Notes: generated by a model not told the origin, from the letters alone. A stretch of DNA of 64,000 nucleotides from [Mycobacterium] nativiensis (GCF_020172685.1 NZ_CP083986.1:4947684-5011683), one strand, 5' to 3'. Positions 19,101-27,946 are shown, counted from the first letter of the stretch. Numbers and translations are program-made.

Positions 19101-21891
19101 CGACACCACCGGTGCCGTCGTTGCTACCGGTGCCACCGACACCACCGTGCACGGTCGTGCCAGTGACGACGGCACCGCCGTTGACGCTGATGCCCGCGGT
19201 GCCACCGTCACCGGCGTTGCCGCCGTTGGCGTCTCCGACACCACCGGTGCCACCGACTGCCGTGCTGTCAGCGACGCTGCTGCCGGTTCCATCGACTTCA
19301 AGGGCCGCCGCGCCGCCCGTGCCGCCGTTGCTGCCGACACCGGAAGTGGTGCCCGCCGCGCCAGCCCCGCCGGTTCCGCCAGTCGCGGTGCTGTCGGTGA
19401 TGGTGCCGCCGTTGGTTGCGCTGGTGAGGGCGCCACCGCCGCCACCACCACCGCCGCCGCCCTGGCCCGCGGTCGCACCGTCGGCAGCGGCCCCGGCACC
19501 ACCGGCACCACCGCCGCCGCCGGTCGCCCCGTTTCCGATAGCACCGCCCTGAGCACCGGCGCCACCGTTGCCGCCGGCCCCGGCAGTACCGGTGTTGGCC
19601 GCACCACCACTACCACCGGCACCGCCGTGGCCGCCGGTGAAGCTGCCCTTGCCGCCATCACCACCGGTACCACCGGCGCCACCATTACCCGCACCGGTGC
19701 TCGCGCCGCCGGTACCACCGGTGCCGCCCGAGCCGCCGGTCGTCAGAGTGTTGAGCAGGTTGGCGGGAACAACCGGCGCGCCGGCCCCGCCGTCGCCGCC
19801 GGTGCCACCGGCACCTGCCTGGCCGTCCTCGGAGGTACCGCCGACGCCGCCATTACCGCCGTGACCGCCGGCCAGCGTGCCGTATTGACCGATGTTGCCC
19901 TGACCGGTGGTGTCACCACCGGCGCCGCCGTTCCCACCGTTACCGGCGGTGTCGGTCCCGGTCGCGTTAGCGCCGGCACCACCCTGGCCGCCGTAGCCAC
20001 CGTGACCGGAGCCCGCACCGCCGGCGCCACCGGTGCCACCGTTACCGCCGACACCGTCGTCGCCGACCGCGCCACCGGCACCACCGTTACCGCCGGTGCC
20101 GCCGTAGACACCCTGACCGCCGACACCACCGTCACCACCGGTACCGGCGTGGTGGCCCGTACCGCCGTTACCACCGGTGCCACCTGTGCCGCCCACGCCA
20201 AGCGCACCGACGTGCGCCGGGCTCAGGCCGTTGCCGATGAAGTTGCCGTTGTTGTCCTTGGCCGCGTCGCCACCGGCACCGCCGACGCCACCATTGCCAC
20301 CGTCACCTCGGTCGGCGTGTGTGGTGCCATCCGCTTCCAGGCCGCCTTGGCCACCGTTACCGCCGTTGCCACCTGTCCCGCCGGTCAAGCCACCGAGACC
20401 GGCCTGTGTGCCATCAGCGCCGGCCGTGCCGTCGCCACCGTCACCGCCAACACCGGCAGAACCGGCGGCCCCGCGGGTGATCCCGTCAGCTTCCAGGCCG
20501 CCCTTGCCCGCGTTACCGCCAGTCCCGCCGTCGCCACCGTTGGCACCCGCCACCGCGCTGGGATCGGTGGCGGCGTCGTAGCCGTGGCCACCGACGCCAC
20601 CGTTGCCGCCGGTGCCGGCAGTACCGTCCGTACCGTCGGCAGCCTGCCCGCCGGCGCCATGGCCGCCCGCACCGCCGTGCCCGGCGTTGCCGCCGTTTCC
20701 GCCCGCCTGACCTGCACCAGCTGCGGTGGTGGCGGTCCCGGCGGTACCGGTCGCACCGGCGGCGCCGTCGCCACCCGAGCCACCGTTGCCGCCGATCCCG
20801 CCCACGCCTTGGGTCGCAGCTGCGCCTGCCGCACCCGCGCTGGCGAACCAACCGCCCGCACCGCCCGCACCGGCCTTGCCGGCGGTTCCGCCGTCACCGC
20901 CTTGCCCGCCGTCGCCGGCGTTGGTGCCGTTGGGGTTGGTTGCGGTCCCGTCTTGACCGTCGACACCTTGGCCGCCAGTACCGCCCTGGCCGCCATTACC
21001 CGCCGCGCCGCCCTTGCCGCCGGCGCCGAACAGCATCGATCCCTTACCGCCGGCGCCACCGTTACCGCCCGCGCCACCGGCCTTACCGTCGCCGCCGAGT
21101 CCCGCGAGGGCGCCAGCCACCCCGGCGGCGCCGGCGGCGCCGACCGCGCCGTCACCGCCGTTACCGCCGTTACCGGCTGTGCTGAACCCGCCCCACTGGG
21201 CGGCGTCACCACCCGCACCGCCATTGCCACCAGCGTCGCCACCGTTACCACCATTGCCACCGTGGCTGAACCAGGAGAACGGACCAGCGGCACCACCGTC
21301 ACCACCGGCGCCGCCATCGAAACCACTACCACCGTTGCCGCCGTCGCCACCGAACAGACCACCCTGGCCACCATCACCACCGCTGTCATCGCCGCCGGTG
21401 CCGTCGGAGTTCCAACCGTCACCACCAGTACCGAAGATCCAGCCGCCGGCGCCACCGTTAGGGTCAGCCGCCGTGCCGTCCGCGCCATTGCCGAACGGCA
21501 CCAGCCAGTTGACGTCACTCCAATTGAAGGCCGCCGCCGAGCCCGGCAGGGTGGAGTCAGCCGCGCCGCTCAACCCGTTCAGGTCGAGGTCGGCCAGCAC
21601 CGCGTTCCACGTCGCCTGGTCGCCGAGGCCGTCGTAGAAGGCCGTCCAGCTGGCCGGGTCCAGGACCACCTGCCAGGCATCCTGATCAGCGAAGTTAACG
21701 CCTAAGCCGTTGATCGCGTCGCCCAGTCCCTGCCCCAGCAGATCAACGAGGACATCGTCAAAGTCGGCGCGCGCGGGAGCGGCGGCCAGCGGGGCCATCC
21801 CGAAGGCAAGAAACGCCCCGACAGCCGTACCAGCACCGATCACCCGGCTGTTGCGACGATTCTTGGACCCGGAGTGACGGTGACGAGCCAT
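14488..21891 (-). CDS. Giant exported PGRS-repeat protein without PE domain (3), 2467 residues
   Basis: This is the largest gene in the window. The leader is a basic signal peptide ([20 protein letters not shown], then APLAAAPARA) matching the other two PGRS proteins. The short region after it (about 43-125; DLLGQGLGDAING, DPASWTAFYDG) differs from that of proteins 1 and 2. Residues ~125-830 are GGxGGx PGRS repeats. From about 830 the protein has units such as [11 protein letters not shown] arranged in a higher-order repeat of about 390-445 residues. It ends with the same closing module as protein 1 ([25 protein letters not shown]). The ATG is set by GGGGAG upstream. Length and repetition suggest an elongated cell-surface protein, but nothing shows its partner or activity. 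Confidence 0.85.
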   Translation of the reverse strand: MARHRHSGSKNRRNSRVIGAGTAVGAFLAFGMAPLAAAPARADFDDVLVDLLGQGLGDAINGLGVNFADQDAWQVVLDPASWTAFYDGLGDQATWNAVLADLDLNGLSGAADSTLPGSAAAFNWSDVNWLVPFGNGADGTAADPNGGAGGWIFGTGGDGWNSDGTGGDDSGGDGGQGGLFGGDGGNGGSGFDGGAGGDGGAAGPFSWFSHGGNGGNGGDAGGNGGAGGDAAQWGGFSTAGNGGNGGDGAVGAAGAAGVAGALAGLGGDGKAGGAGGNGGAGGKGSMLFGAGGKGGAAGNGGQGGTGGQGVDGQDGTATNPNGTNAGDGGQGGDGGTAGKAGAGGAGGWFASAGAAGAAATQGVGGIGGNGGSGGDGAAGATGTAGTATTAAGAGQAGGNGGNAGHGGAGGHGAGGQAADGTDGTAGTGGNGGVGGHGYDAATDPSAVAGANGGDGGTGGNAGKGGLEADGITRGAAGSAGVGGDGGDGTAGADGTQAGLGGLTGGTGGNGGNGGQGGLEADGTTHADRGDGGNGGVGGAGGDAAKDNNGNFIGNGLSPAHVGALGVGGTGGTGGNGGTGHHAGTGGDGGVGGQGVYGGTGGNGGAGGAVGDDGVGGNGGTGGAGGAGSGHGGYGGQGGAGANATGTDTAGNGGNGGAGGDTTGQGNIGQYGTLAGGHGGNGGVGGTSEDGQAGAGGTGGDGGAGAPVVPANLLNTLTTGGSGGTGGTGGASTGAGNGGAGGTGGDGGKGSFTGGHGGAGGSGGAANTGTAGAGGNGGAGAQGGAIGNGATGGGGGAGGAGAAADGATAGQGGGGGGGGGGALTSATNGGTITDSTATGGTGGAGAAGTTSGVGSNGGTGGAAALEVDGTGSSVADSTAVGGTGGVGDANGGNAGDGGTAGISVNGGAVVTGTTVHGGVGGTGSNDGTGGVGGTGGVSATGAGSTITGTATGGSGGSGEGTGSIGGDGGGGYLVVDHAAGSIGGSGNSAAAQGGNGGNATNGGVGGKAGFGELEVGNAGDNGTGGTSYGSATGGDGGTAGGSGSNGGQGGNGVIQSARAEGGSTGGTSHGTAQGGAGGAATNGGTGGKGSYGSILSGGAGSEASGSATGGNGGAGADGGTGGNAMGGQVNAFGADAKADGTAQGGDGGSGTGNGAVGGGGNIGYITAGADNTISGAHSTGGDGGAAGVAEQGAYGGEANVTANVGAGSSITGGDATGGTGGIAGHTGGGGTVEASHGGTITSSSATGAAGNDTANGGSASVTSDGTGSTVDGSSATGGNAGVGSDGGAGGAGGAAFVGATNGGSVADAAADGGVGGGGSNGGTGGAGGIGTVTADGSGSAATGTATGGDGGNGDGGTGGAGNTGYISATDGGQVINDPAVGAPATTATGGSGGEGTNGGTGGKGGLGGVEAHQGGTSYGQASGGSGGTARDATSKGGIGGNGGIDAGEAHSGLGGPGGTAHGTAIGGDGGGATGGGTGGNGSYGSINAGGTGAEASGTGHGGHGGDGLNGGTGGNGQNGQVAALGDGTYASGTGQAGNGGDGDGAGSRGGDGGLGWVRALAQDSTITNGSATGGDGGVGSAGNNGGSGGQAYVQTNAANDTIASSTATAGTGGDSANGVNGSTGGRAQIFAGNPNATTTGSDSITNSSVTGGDSGAGESGGSALLQATNGASISDSSATATASGDTANGGSATVTSDGIGSTVTDTHVTGGAAGSGNSGTGGAGGTAYASATNGGAVDTATITGGVGGDGSNGGTGGAGGAGYVTADGSGSSATGVATGGDGGNGNAGIGGLGGTGYLEAALGGKVTGDPSDATSITTGLGGKGGSGTDGGTGGAGGNGHVTAGQDGISYGQATGGNGGNAVDANSHGGKGWNADITSAKQTASGVPGADGGIGGIAHGVAIAGNGGNASSGGTGGDGRYGSILAGGQGSEASGIGHGGNGGDASHGGIGGNGENGQVSALIEGAKASGIGQAGNGGSADGAGSKGGNGALGWVRALGADSTIANGHAVGGDGGAGSAGNTGAIGGQAYVETSATGDTITNGTANAGNAFEGNAGGRAQIFTGNPNTGTDPGSNTVTNSSVTGGDGGAGGNGGNALLQATNGGSISDSSATATAASGTAGGGAAGISADGANSSVTGSSATAGNAGVGDNFGGQGGGGGAANINVTAGGVVSGTTVTGGVGGQGFDGGRGGLGGFGLASANGAGSTITDANAVGGAGGLGSGVGTTPAHTPGIGGEGGSGQLMVDNPGGSIGGGGNTAVAIGGKGGDGYDGGVGGKGSWGELESGDGSAVDATGGNSYGTSTGGNGGAAIGDGSHGGNGGSSDIQSSKLTDGGSLGGPGGTASGTSTGGNGGNATGGGTGGNGGKAAIATGGDEGNVANGTSQGGLGGSGLNGGQGGTGGSSRLDAFGVDGSGTPSTATDGTAVGGNGGFGTGTGNTGTNGGDGNIVNVGGAQSDGQTEIGAPGANKP

Positions 21892-21948
21892 GATGTTCTC
21901 CCCTTAACGAACCTGCAACGGATCCGTAACGGACCCTGTTGAGGGCGT

Positions 21949-21954
21949 AGGTTA
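21949..21954 (-). promoter_or_regulatory. -10-like box of PGRS gene 3
   Basis: On the minus strand this reads TAACCT within GTTAACCT, 58 bases before the ATG, exactly as for PGRS gene 2. The flanking bases (TGTTAACCT, then a CCCT eight to ten bases on) are partly conserved too. Confidence 0.45.
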
Positions 21955-22140
21955 ACAGGTATTCTTAGCGCGTCAACCCCAGTCCACTAACCCGGATTAC
22001 GCCTCCGTAACCAGCTGTGACCTGGGGTAACCATCCGGGACACTAGGAACAAGACGGATTTTTGCCTTCATATTCTCAGCAAAAAAATACCCAATGCTGC
22101 CACCCCATCAGGGGTGGCCGCGTGGGCCTGTTGAGCAGAC

Positions 22141-22290
22141 CTAGCCACCGTTGCGGCCGCAGCCGTTCAGGCCGTTGCCACCGTGGCCGCGGTCCCCGCC
22201 AAGACCCCGGTTTCCGCCGCCATCACCGAGGCCACCGGCGCCGCCAGTTCCGGATGTTCCGGTGTTGGTCCCGCCGTCACCGGCCTTGCG
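22141..22290 (-). pseudogene. Short PGRS-like C-terminal remnant
   Basis: In the minus frame ending at 22141 the translation is glycine-rich (SGTGGAGGLGDGG, GHGGNGLNG, ending RNGG and a stop). No start, signal peptide or upstream PGRS sequence is attached to it. It is best read as a decayed end of a PGRS gene. A chance frame in GC-rich DNA is possible. Confidence 0.35.
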
Positions 22291-22394
22291 GCAGTTAATG
22301 GCCGATCCGCCGGACACTGCCCGCCGCGCTCGCCGTCGCACTACGAACTGCCACCGTCACAGCAAACCTGCGTGTGAGGGCCGGCCCGAACGCC

Positions 22395-22426
22395 GCTGCG
22401 GCCCGGTCCAACGACCGGGCCGCAGC
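22395..22426 (-). terminator. Terminator hairpin behind the PGRS pseudogene
   Basis: A perfect 14-base stem (22395-22408 with 22413-22426) closes a four-base loop, 18 bases after the pseudogene stop. The stem core matches the terminator of PGRS gene 3 at 14435-14471. It has outlasted the coding sequence it served. Confidence 0.65.
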
Positions 22427-22444
22427 ATCTGTTGCAGGTGAGCG

Positions 22445-23066
22445 TTACGGCTTGTTGGCGCCGTCGGCGCCCGTGGAGGTCTGCCCGTCAGAGTTCTCGT
22501 CACCCAGGCTGACGACATTGCCTTCGGCACCGTTGCCGCCGGCGATTCCGGATCCTGTTCCCTTGCCTCCGCTGCCGCCGGTAACAGTGGCGTTGTCGGC
22601 AGACGGGGAGCTTCCGGGGGCGTCGGGGTTCCCGGCGTAGACGTTGCCGTCGGCGCCGGTACCGCCGGTGCCGCCAGTGGCTTTCCCGTTAGCAGTGCTG
22701 CTGTCCTCACCCACTGTTTAACCCGAGCAGTTCCGCCGTTACCGCTGGTACCGCCGTTGATGATCGAGCCACCGGCACCACCGGTGGAGGTACCGCTGGC
22801 CGTTCCCCGTCACCACCGGCGGCCGGGTTGCCGTAGAAGTCAGTGGTCTTGGAACTCTGAATGTCAGAGCTTCCGCCGTTGCCGCCAACGCTGCCGTTCC
22901 CGGTGGCGGTACCGCCGGCTACACCCGTGGAGATGCCGTAGGAGTTGCCACCCGGGCCGTTGGACTCGAGCTCACCCCACGAGCCCTTACCCGCCCTGGC
23001 CTCCGTCGCCGCCGGTGGCGGTTCCGGTGATGGTACTGCCAGCCCCGGTCGCCGTGGCCACCGGCG
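22445..23066 (-). pseudogene. Frameshifted remains of a fourth PGRS gene
   Basis: Reading the minus strand from about 23066, three frames must be joined to recover a sequence like the C-terminus of PGRS protein 3. The first gives [14 protein letters not shown] and then a stop. The second gives GKGSWGELES, NSYGISTG and [12 protein letters not shown]. The third gives GTASGTSTGGAGGSIINGG. A further shift leads to the open stretch 22445-22714, ending GNVVSLGDENSDGQT and ANKP. The order matches the closing module at 14488-15300. At least three frameshifts have occurred and the N-terminal part is missing, so no product is expected. It shows that the PGRS array was once larger. Confidence 0.8.
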
Positions 23067-23101
23067 GCGACGGCGCGGGCCCGACGATCAAGCTCCCGAT
23101 A

Positions 23102-23159
23102 CGACAAACGGTCGCGTTCCTCATTACCCTGCGGGCAGTAAAGGAACGCGACCTTGTCG
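23102..23159. repeat. Long near-perfect hairpin in intergenic DNA
   Basis: A perfect 12-base stem (23110-23121 with 23142-23153) is extended by a further 6 pairs (23102-23107 with 23154-23159) after a two-base bulge, around a 20-base loop. It lies between the PGRS pseudogene and the unknown gene at 23256. It could end transcription of that gene on the minus strand, 97 bases after its stop, or be a mobile palindromic element. Confidence 0.6.
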
Positions 23160-23255
23160 CCGTGCTTCTCGGCCTGCTACGACAGCAGGTCGACGAGGGT
23201 AGGTGCGCTGGGCGCAGTCACGGTCATCGCCCAGCCACCTACACCCCCGTCGGGG

Positions 23256-23816
23256 TTACTGCGACTGGCAGAGGTTGTCGAGAACGTCGATCTCGCCGCG
23301 CAGCTGGTCGCGCAGCGGCTGCTGAACCGCGTCGTCCGGCGAGTGTCCGGCCAGGTAGTTGATGCTCAGCGCCTCAAGGGTGTCGGCCATGTCGCCGACG
23401 GCCTTGGCCAGGTCGGCCGGCGCGCCCGGGTTGGCCTCCAGGCTCTGGTGCAGGTACGCACCACCGGCGAACAGCGACAGACGAGCGTTGGTGCCCACCG
23501 CCAGATCGCCGGCCAGGTCACCCGGAACCGGGTTCTGCAGGTTGGTGTTGAACTGGGTCCCCTGCCGCACGACGGCCTGAGCGTCGCAGACCTTGCCCTT
23601 GGCTTCGGCGCGCTGGTCGTCGGAGAACTTCTGACCGCTCGAGGGGTAGAACCATCCGAAGACTGCCAACACGATGCCGATCACAGCCAGCGCGAGAGCG
23701 GCGATCGTCGGCACCGACAGGGCCTGCGAAGAAGTGGAAGATTGCGGAAAACCAGCGGTCTTGGGCTTGGGGGCCTTGGCCGTGGAGGAAGATTCTGTGG
23801 GGGAAGTCTCAGGCAT
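23256..23816 (-). CDS. Unknown membrane-anchored protein
   Basis: I do not recognise this 186-residue protein. It has a Ser/Thr/Pro-rich cytoplasmic N-terminus (about residues 1-32), one membrane segment (about 37-56, [18 protein letters not shown]) and an extracytoplasmic domain of about 130 residues. The domain has two cysteines (VCDAQ and NLCQSQ) that could form a disulfide, and long helical stretches. I chose the ATG at 23816 because the protein then begins MPETSPTES; the frame extends to 23858 without support. It is divergent from dprE1, with 78 bases between the starts, so the two may share a regulatory region. A role at the cell envelope is only a guess from topology and location. Confidence 0.65.
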   Translation of the reverse strand: MPETSPTESSSTAKAPKPKTAGFPQSSTSSQALSVPTIAALALAVIGIVLAVFGWFYPSSGQKFSDDQRAEAKGKVCDAQAVVRQGTQFNTNLQNPVPGDLAGDLAVGTNARLSLFAGGAYLHQSLEANPGAPADLAKAVGDMADTLEALSINYLAGHSPDDAVQQPLRDQLRGEIDVLDNLCQSQ

Positions 23817-23894
23817 TGCGCGATCGTAGCGGGTACCACTGCGAATAGTCACGCGCACCCGGGATCCGGCGCGTTGGCGGTACCCTCATGTGCG

Positions 23895-25289
23895 ATGTTG
23901 AGCACTGAGTTGCAGACCACCACGCGTCGACTTACCGGCTGGGGACGTACCGCGCCGAGCGTCGCGCAGGTGCTGTCCACCCCGGATGTCGAGGTGATCG
24001 CCAAGGCGGTCGCCCGCGCGGCCGGGTCCGGCGGACCCGCGAAGAATCGAGGCGTGATCGCCCGCGGCCTTGGCCGTTCCTATGGCGACAACGCGCAGAA
24101 CGGCGGCGGCCTGGTCGTCGACATGACTGCACTGAACGGGATTCACTCCATGGACGCCGCCCGCCGGGTCGTCGACGTCGACGGCGGCGTGAGCCTGGAC
24201 CAACTGATGAAGGCGGCGTTGCCGTTCGGCCTGTGGGTGCCGGTGCTGCCGGGTACCCGCCAGGTCACCATCGGTGGGGCGATCGCCTGCGACATCCACG
24301 GCAAGAACCACCACAGCGAGGGCAGCTTCGGCAACCACGTGCGCTCGATGGAGTTGTTGACCGCCGACGGTTCGGTGCGGCAGCTGACCCCGGACGGCCC
24401 CGAATCGGAACTGTTCTGGGCCACGGTCGGCGGAAACGGCCTGACCGGGATCATCCTGCGCGCGACCATCGCGATGACGCCGACGGAGACGGCGTACTTC
24501 ATCAACGACGGCGACAACACGACCACTCTCGATGAGACCATCGCCTTCCACAGCGACGGCAGCGAAGCCGACTACACCTATTCCAGTGCGTGGTTCGACG
24601 CGATCAGCCCGCCACCGAAGCTGGGCCGTGCCACCATCACCCGCGGGCGGCTGGCCCTGCGCGACGAGCTGCCCAAGAAGCTGGCCCGCAATCCGCTGAA
24701 GTTCGACGCACCGCAGTTGATGACGGTTCCCGACATCTTCCCCAACGGGTTGATGAACAAGTTGAGCCTGAGCGCGATCGGCGAGCTGTACTACCGTCGC
24801 GGCGGCCACTATCGCGGCAAGGTGCAGAACCTGACGCAGTTCTATCACCCGTTGGACCTGCTGGGTGAGTGGAACCGCGGCTACGGTCCGGCCGGCTTCG
24901 CGCAGTACCAGTTCCTGGTGCCCACCGAGGCGGTCGAGGAGTTCAAGAGCCTGATCATCGACATCCAGGCCAGCGGACACTACTCGGCGCTGAACGTGTT
25001 CAAGTTGTTCGGACCGGGAAACGAAGCGCCGCTGAGCTTCCCGATGCCCGGTTGGAACGTGTGCCTGGACTTCCCGATGAAACCCGGCGTCAACGAGTTG
25101 CTCAACGAGCTCGACCGGCGGGTACTGGAATTCGGCGGGCGGCTCTACACCGCCAAGGACTCCCGCACCACCGCGGAGAACTTCCACGCCATGTACCCGC
25201 GCATCGACGAATGGATCGCGGTGCGCCGCAAGGTGGATCCCGACGGGATCTTCGCCTCCGATATGGCCCGACGTTTGGAGCTTGTGTAG
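23895..25289 (+). CDS. dprE1: Decaprenylphosphoryl-beta-D-ribose 2'-oxidase DprE1
   Basis: DprE1 is the FAD-dependent oxidase of the epimerase that turns decaprenylphosphoryl-ribose into the 2'-keto intermediate on the way to decaprenylphosphoryl-arabinose, the only arabinan donor. The 464-residue product aligns along its length with the 461-residue M. tuberculosis enzyme. The FAD-binding region [16 protein letters not shown] lies near residues 57-72 and DIHGKNHH near 135-142. C390 (WNVCLDF) is the equivalent of Cys387, the covalent target of benzothiazinones, and is intact. I chose the ATG at 23895 because the N-terminus then matches the family ([15 protein letters not shown]); the frame is open much further upstream. 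The dprE2 ATG follows directly after the stop. The usual upstream GtrA gene has been displaced. Confidence 0.97.
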   Translation: MLSTELQTTTRRLTGWGRTAPSVAQVLSTPDVEVIAKAVARAAGSGGPAKNRGVIARGLGRSYGDNAQNGGGLVVDMTALNGIHSMDAARRVVDVDGGVSLDQLMKAALPFGLWVPVLPGTRQVTIGGAIACDIHGKNHHSEGSFGNHVRSMELLTADGSVRQLTPDGPESELFWATVGGNGLTGIILRATIAMTPTETAYFINDGDNTTTLDETIAFHSDGSEADYTYSSAWFDAISPPPKLGRATITRGRLALRDELPKKLARNPLKFDAPQLMTVPDIFPNGLMNKLSLSAIGELYYRRGGHYRGKVQNLTQFYHPLDLLGEWNRGYGPAGFAQYQFLVPTEAVEEFKSLIIDIQASGHYSALNVFKLFGPGNEAPLSFPMPGWNVCLDFPMKPGVNELLNELDRRVLEFGGRLYTAKDSRTTAENFHAMYPRIDEWIAVRRKVDPDGIFASDMARRLELV

Positions 25290-26054
25290 ATGGTGTTCGA
25301 CGCGACCGGAAATCCCCAGTCGATTCTGCTGCTGGGCGGCACGTCTGAGATCGGCCTGGCGATCTGTGCGCGCTACCTGCGCAACGCCTCGGCCGGTGTG
25401 GTGTTGGCCTGTCTACCCGGTGATCCCGGCCGCGACGCCGCGGTGGCCGCGATGGAGGCGGCCGGCGCCAAGTCGGTGCGGATCGTCGACTTCGACGCGC
25501 TGGACACCGCAAGCCACCCGGCGATGATCGACTCCGCGTTCTCGGGCGGCGATATAGATGTGGCGATCGTGGCCTTCGGCATGGACGCCGACGCCGAGGA
25601 GCTCTGGCACAACCAGACCAAGGCCGTGCAGGTCGCGCAGATCAACTACACCGCAGCCGTTTCGGTGGGTGTGCTGCTCGCCGACAAGATGGGCAAGCAG
25701 GGCTTCGGGCAGATCATCGCGATGAGCTCGGTGGCCGGTGAGCGGGTGCGCCGCACCAACTTCGTCTACGGCTCCACCAAGGCCGGCCTCGACGGTTTCT
25801 ACCTCGGCCTGGGCGAGGCGCTGCGCGAGGACGGAGTGCGGGTGCTGGTGATCCGGCCCGGCCAGGTGCGCACCCGGTTCTCCGCGCACGTCAAGGAAGC
25901 GCCGCTGACCGTCGACAAGGAGGACGTCGCCGAACTGGCGGTAACCGCTGCCGCCAAGGGCAAGGAGATCGTCTGGGCGCCAGGGGCGTTCCGCTACGTG
26001 ATGATGGTGCTGCGGCACGTCCCGCGAGCGATCTTCCGCAAGCTGCCCATCTGA
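25290..26054 (+). CDS. dprE2: Decaprenylphosphoryl-D-2-keto-erythro-pentose reductase DprE2
   Basis: DprE2 is the short-chain reductase that completes epimerisation by reducing the keto intermediate to decaprenylphosphoryl-arabinose. The product has 254 residues, the same as the M. tuberculosis protein. The nucleotide-binding loop GGTSEIG is at residues 16-22. The catalytic set S146/S147, Y160 and K164 (YGSTKAG) is present. The ATG is immediately after the dprE1 stop and the TGA shares its last base with the aftA ATG, so the three genes are tightly coupled. Confidence 0.96.
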   Translation: MVFDATGNPQSILLLGGTSEIGLAICARYLRNASAGVVLACLPGDPGRDAAVAAMEAAGAKSVRIVDFDALDTASHPAMIDSAFSGGDIDVAIVAFGMDADAEELWHNQTKAVQVAQINYTAAVSVGVLLADKMGKQGFGQIIAMSSVAGERVRRTNFVYGSTKAGLDGFYLGLGEALREDGVRVLVIRPGQVRTRFSAHVKEAPLTVDKEDVAELAVTAAAKGKEIVWAPGAFRYVMMVLRHVPRAIFRKLPI

Positions 26055-27910
26055 TGCGCACCGCGCTGGCCACCGCCGGTCAGATGATGCTGGCCGCCGC
26101 GTTGGCCGTCGTCGTCGCGGTGGTCGCGCTGGTGGCCATCGCCCGGGTCGAATGGCCGGCGTATCCGTCCTCGAACCAACTTCACGCACTGACCACGGTC
26201 GGGCAGGTCGGATGTCTGGCCGGGCTGGTCGGGGCCGGATGGCTGTGGCGGCGGGGCCGGCAGGCTTGGGCCTGGCTGGCCGGCGTGGTGTTCACCAGCG
26301 CCTTCTCGGTGGTGACGCTGGCGATGCCGTTGGGCGCCACCAAGCTCTATCTGTTCGGCATCTCGGTCGACCAGCAGTTCCGCACCGAATACCTGACCCG
26401 GCTGGCCGACAGCCCCGCGCTGGCCGACATGACCTACCTCGGGTTGCCGTCGTTCTATCCGCCCGGCTGGTTCTGGCTGGGTGGGCGAGCCGCGGCGCTG
26501 ACCGGCATCCCGGCCTGGGAGATGTACAAGCCATGGGCGATCACCTCGATGGCCGTGGCCGTCGCGATCGCCCTGGTGCTGTGGAACACCATGATCCGCT
26601 TCGAGTACGCGCTGGCGGTCACCATCGCCGGTGCGGCGGTGACGCTGGCCTACAGCTCCCCGGAGCCCTACGCGGCGATGATCACCGTGTTGCTGCCGCC
26701 GGTGCTGGTCCTGACCTGGTCGGGCCTGCGGGCCGGTGAACGCGGCGGCGGCTGGGCAGCGATCGTGGGCGCCGGGATGTTTCTCGGGTTCGCGGCCACC
26801 TTCTACACCCTGCTGGTGGCCTACACCGCATTCACCGTGATCCTGATGGCGCTGCTGCTGGCGGTCATCCAGCGACGTTTCGACCCGCTGATACGGCTGG
26901 TGGTGATCGGGGTGATCGCCCTGGCCATCGCGTCGATCACCTGGACGCCGTATCTGCTGCGGACCCTGGGCCATCCGGTCAGTGAGACCGGCAGCGCACG
27001 GCACTACCTGCCCGGCGACGGCGCCGAGCTGAACTTCCCGATGCTGCAGTTCACCCTGCTCGGCGCGCTGTGCCTGCTGGGCACCCTGTGGCTGGTGGCG
27101 CGGACAACCGGGGCCACCCGCTCAACCCGCGCGGCCGCGCTGGCGATCGGCGTCGTCGGCGTCTACCTGTGGTCGCTGTTGTCGATGCTGTCCACCCTGG
27201 CCCGCACCACGCTGCTGAGTTTCCGGCTGCAGCCCACGCTGACCGTGCTGCTGGCCACCGCCGGGGTGTTCGGGTTCATCGAGGGCGCCCGCGCGCTGGG
27301 CCGGGCCGGGCACGGCTGGCACACGATCGTGAACCCGGCGGCGACGGCGGTGGGCCTGGTCGGTGCGCTGGCATTCAGCCAGGACATCCCGGAGGTGCTG
27401 CGGCCCGACATCACCGTCGCCTATACCGACACCGACGGCCACGGCGAGCGCGGTGACCGGCGGGCTCCCGGTGCGGCCAAGTACTACGAGGCGGTCGACG
27501 CGGCCATCACCAAGGCCACCGGCAAGGCCCGCGACGAGGTCGTGGTGCTCACCGCCGACTACAGCTTCCTGTCCTTCTACCCCTACTGGGGGTTCCAGGG
27601 CCTGACGTCGCACTACGCCAACCCGCTGGCCCAGTTCTCCGCGCGTTCGGCGGCCATCGAGGCCTGGTCCAAGCTGGACACCGCCGAGCAGTTCACCCGA
27701 GCGCTCGACGATCTTCCGTGGCCCGCGCCGACGGTGTTTCTGATGCGGCACGGCGCCGGCGACTCCTACACGCTGCGCCTGGCCAAGGATGTCTACCCCA
27801 ACCACCCCAACGTGCGGCGCTACACCGTAGACCTGGATATGGCGCTGTTCGACGGGCCGGCATTCAGCGTGGAAAAGATCGGCCCGTTCGTGCTTGCCAT
27901 CCGCACCTGA
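26054..27910 (+). CDS. aftA: Arabinofuranosyltransferase AftA
   Basis: AftA transfers the first arabinofuranose from decaprenylphosphoryl-arabinose onto galactan, priming arabinan synthesis outside the membrane. The 618-residue product is slightly shorter than the ~643-residue M. tuberculosis protein. It has about 11 hydrophobic segments in the N-terminal two thirds, with the GT-C-type stretch [17 protein letters not shown] (about residues 134-150). A soluble C-terminal domain begins near 450. The start overlaps the last base of dprE2. The gene is followed by embC after only 36 bases. Confidence 0.94.
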   Translation: MRTALATAGQMMLAAALAVVVAVVALVAIARVEWPAYPSSNQLHALTTVGQVGCLAGLVGAGWLWRRGRQAWAWLAGVVFTSAFSVVTLAMPLGATKLYLFGISVDQQFRTEYLTRLADSPALADMTYLGLPSFYPPGWFWLGGRAAALTGIPAWEMYKPWAITSMAVAVAIALVLWNTMIRFEYALAVTIAGAAVTLAYSSPEPYAAMITVLLPPVLVLTWSGLRAGERGGGWAAIVGAGMFLGFAATFYTLLVAYTAFTVILMALLLAVIQRRFDPLIRLVVIGVIALAIASITWTPYLLRTLGHPVSETGSARHYLPGDGAELNFPMLQFTLLGALCLLGTLWLVARTTGATRSTRAAALAIGVVGVYLWSLLSMLSTLARTTLLSFRLQPTLTVLLATAGVFGFIEGARALGRAGHGWHTIVNPAATAVGLVGALAFSQDIPEVLRPDITVAYTDTDGHGERGDRRAPGAAKYYEAVDAAITKATGKARDEVVVLTADYSFLSFYPYWGFQGLTSHYANPLAQFSARSAAIEAWSKLDTAEQFTRALDDLPWPAPTVFLMRHGAGDSYTLRLAKDVYPNHPNVRRYTVDLDMALFDGPAFSVEKIGPFVLAIRT

Positions 27911-27932
27911 CGAACGCACTCGAGCGTCCCGA

Positions 27933-27938
27933 TAGCAT
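27933..27938 (+). promoter_or_regulatory. Possible embC -10 box
   Basis: TAGCAT ends eight bases before the embC GTG. The embA gene has TAACAT at the identical distance, and the whole stretch (TAnCATCnAGGCnC, then GTG) is conserved between them. This spacing would give an almost leaderless transcript. Confidence 0.45.
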
Positions 27939-27946
27939 CTAGGCCC

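Noticed and set aside
23154..23894. Upstream extension of dprE1 to 711 codons
   Set aside because: It overlaps the divergent gene at 23256-23816 and the known DprE1 N-terminus begins at 23895.
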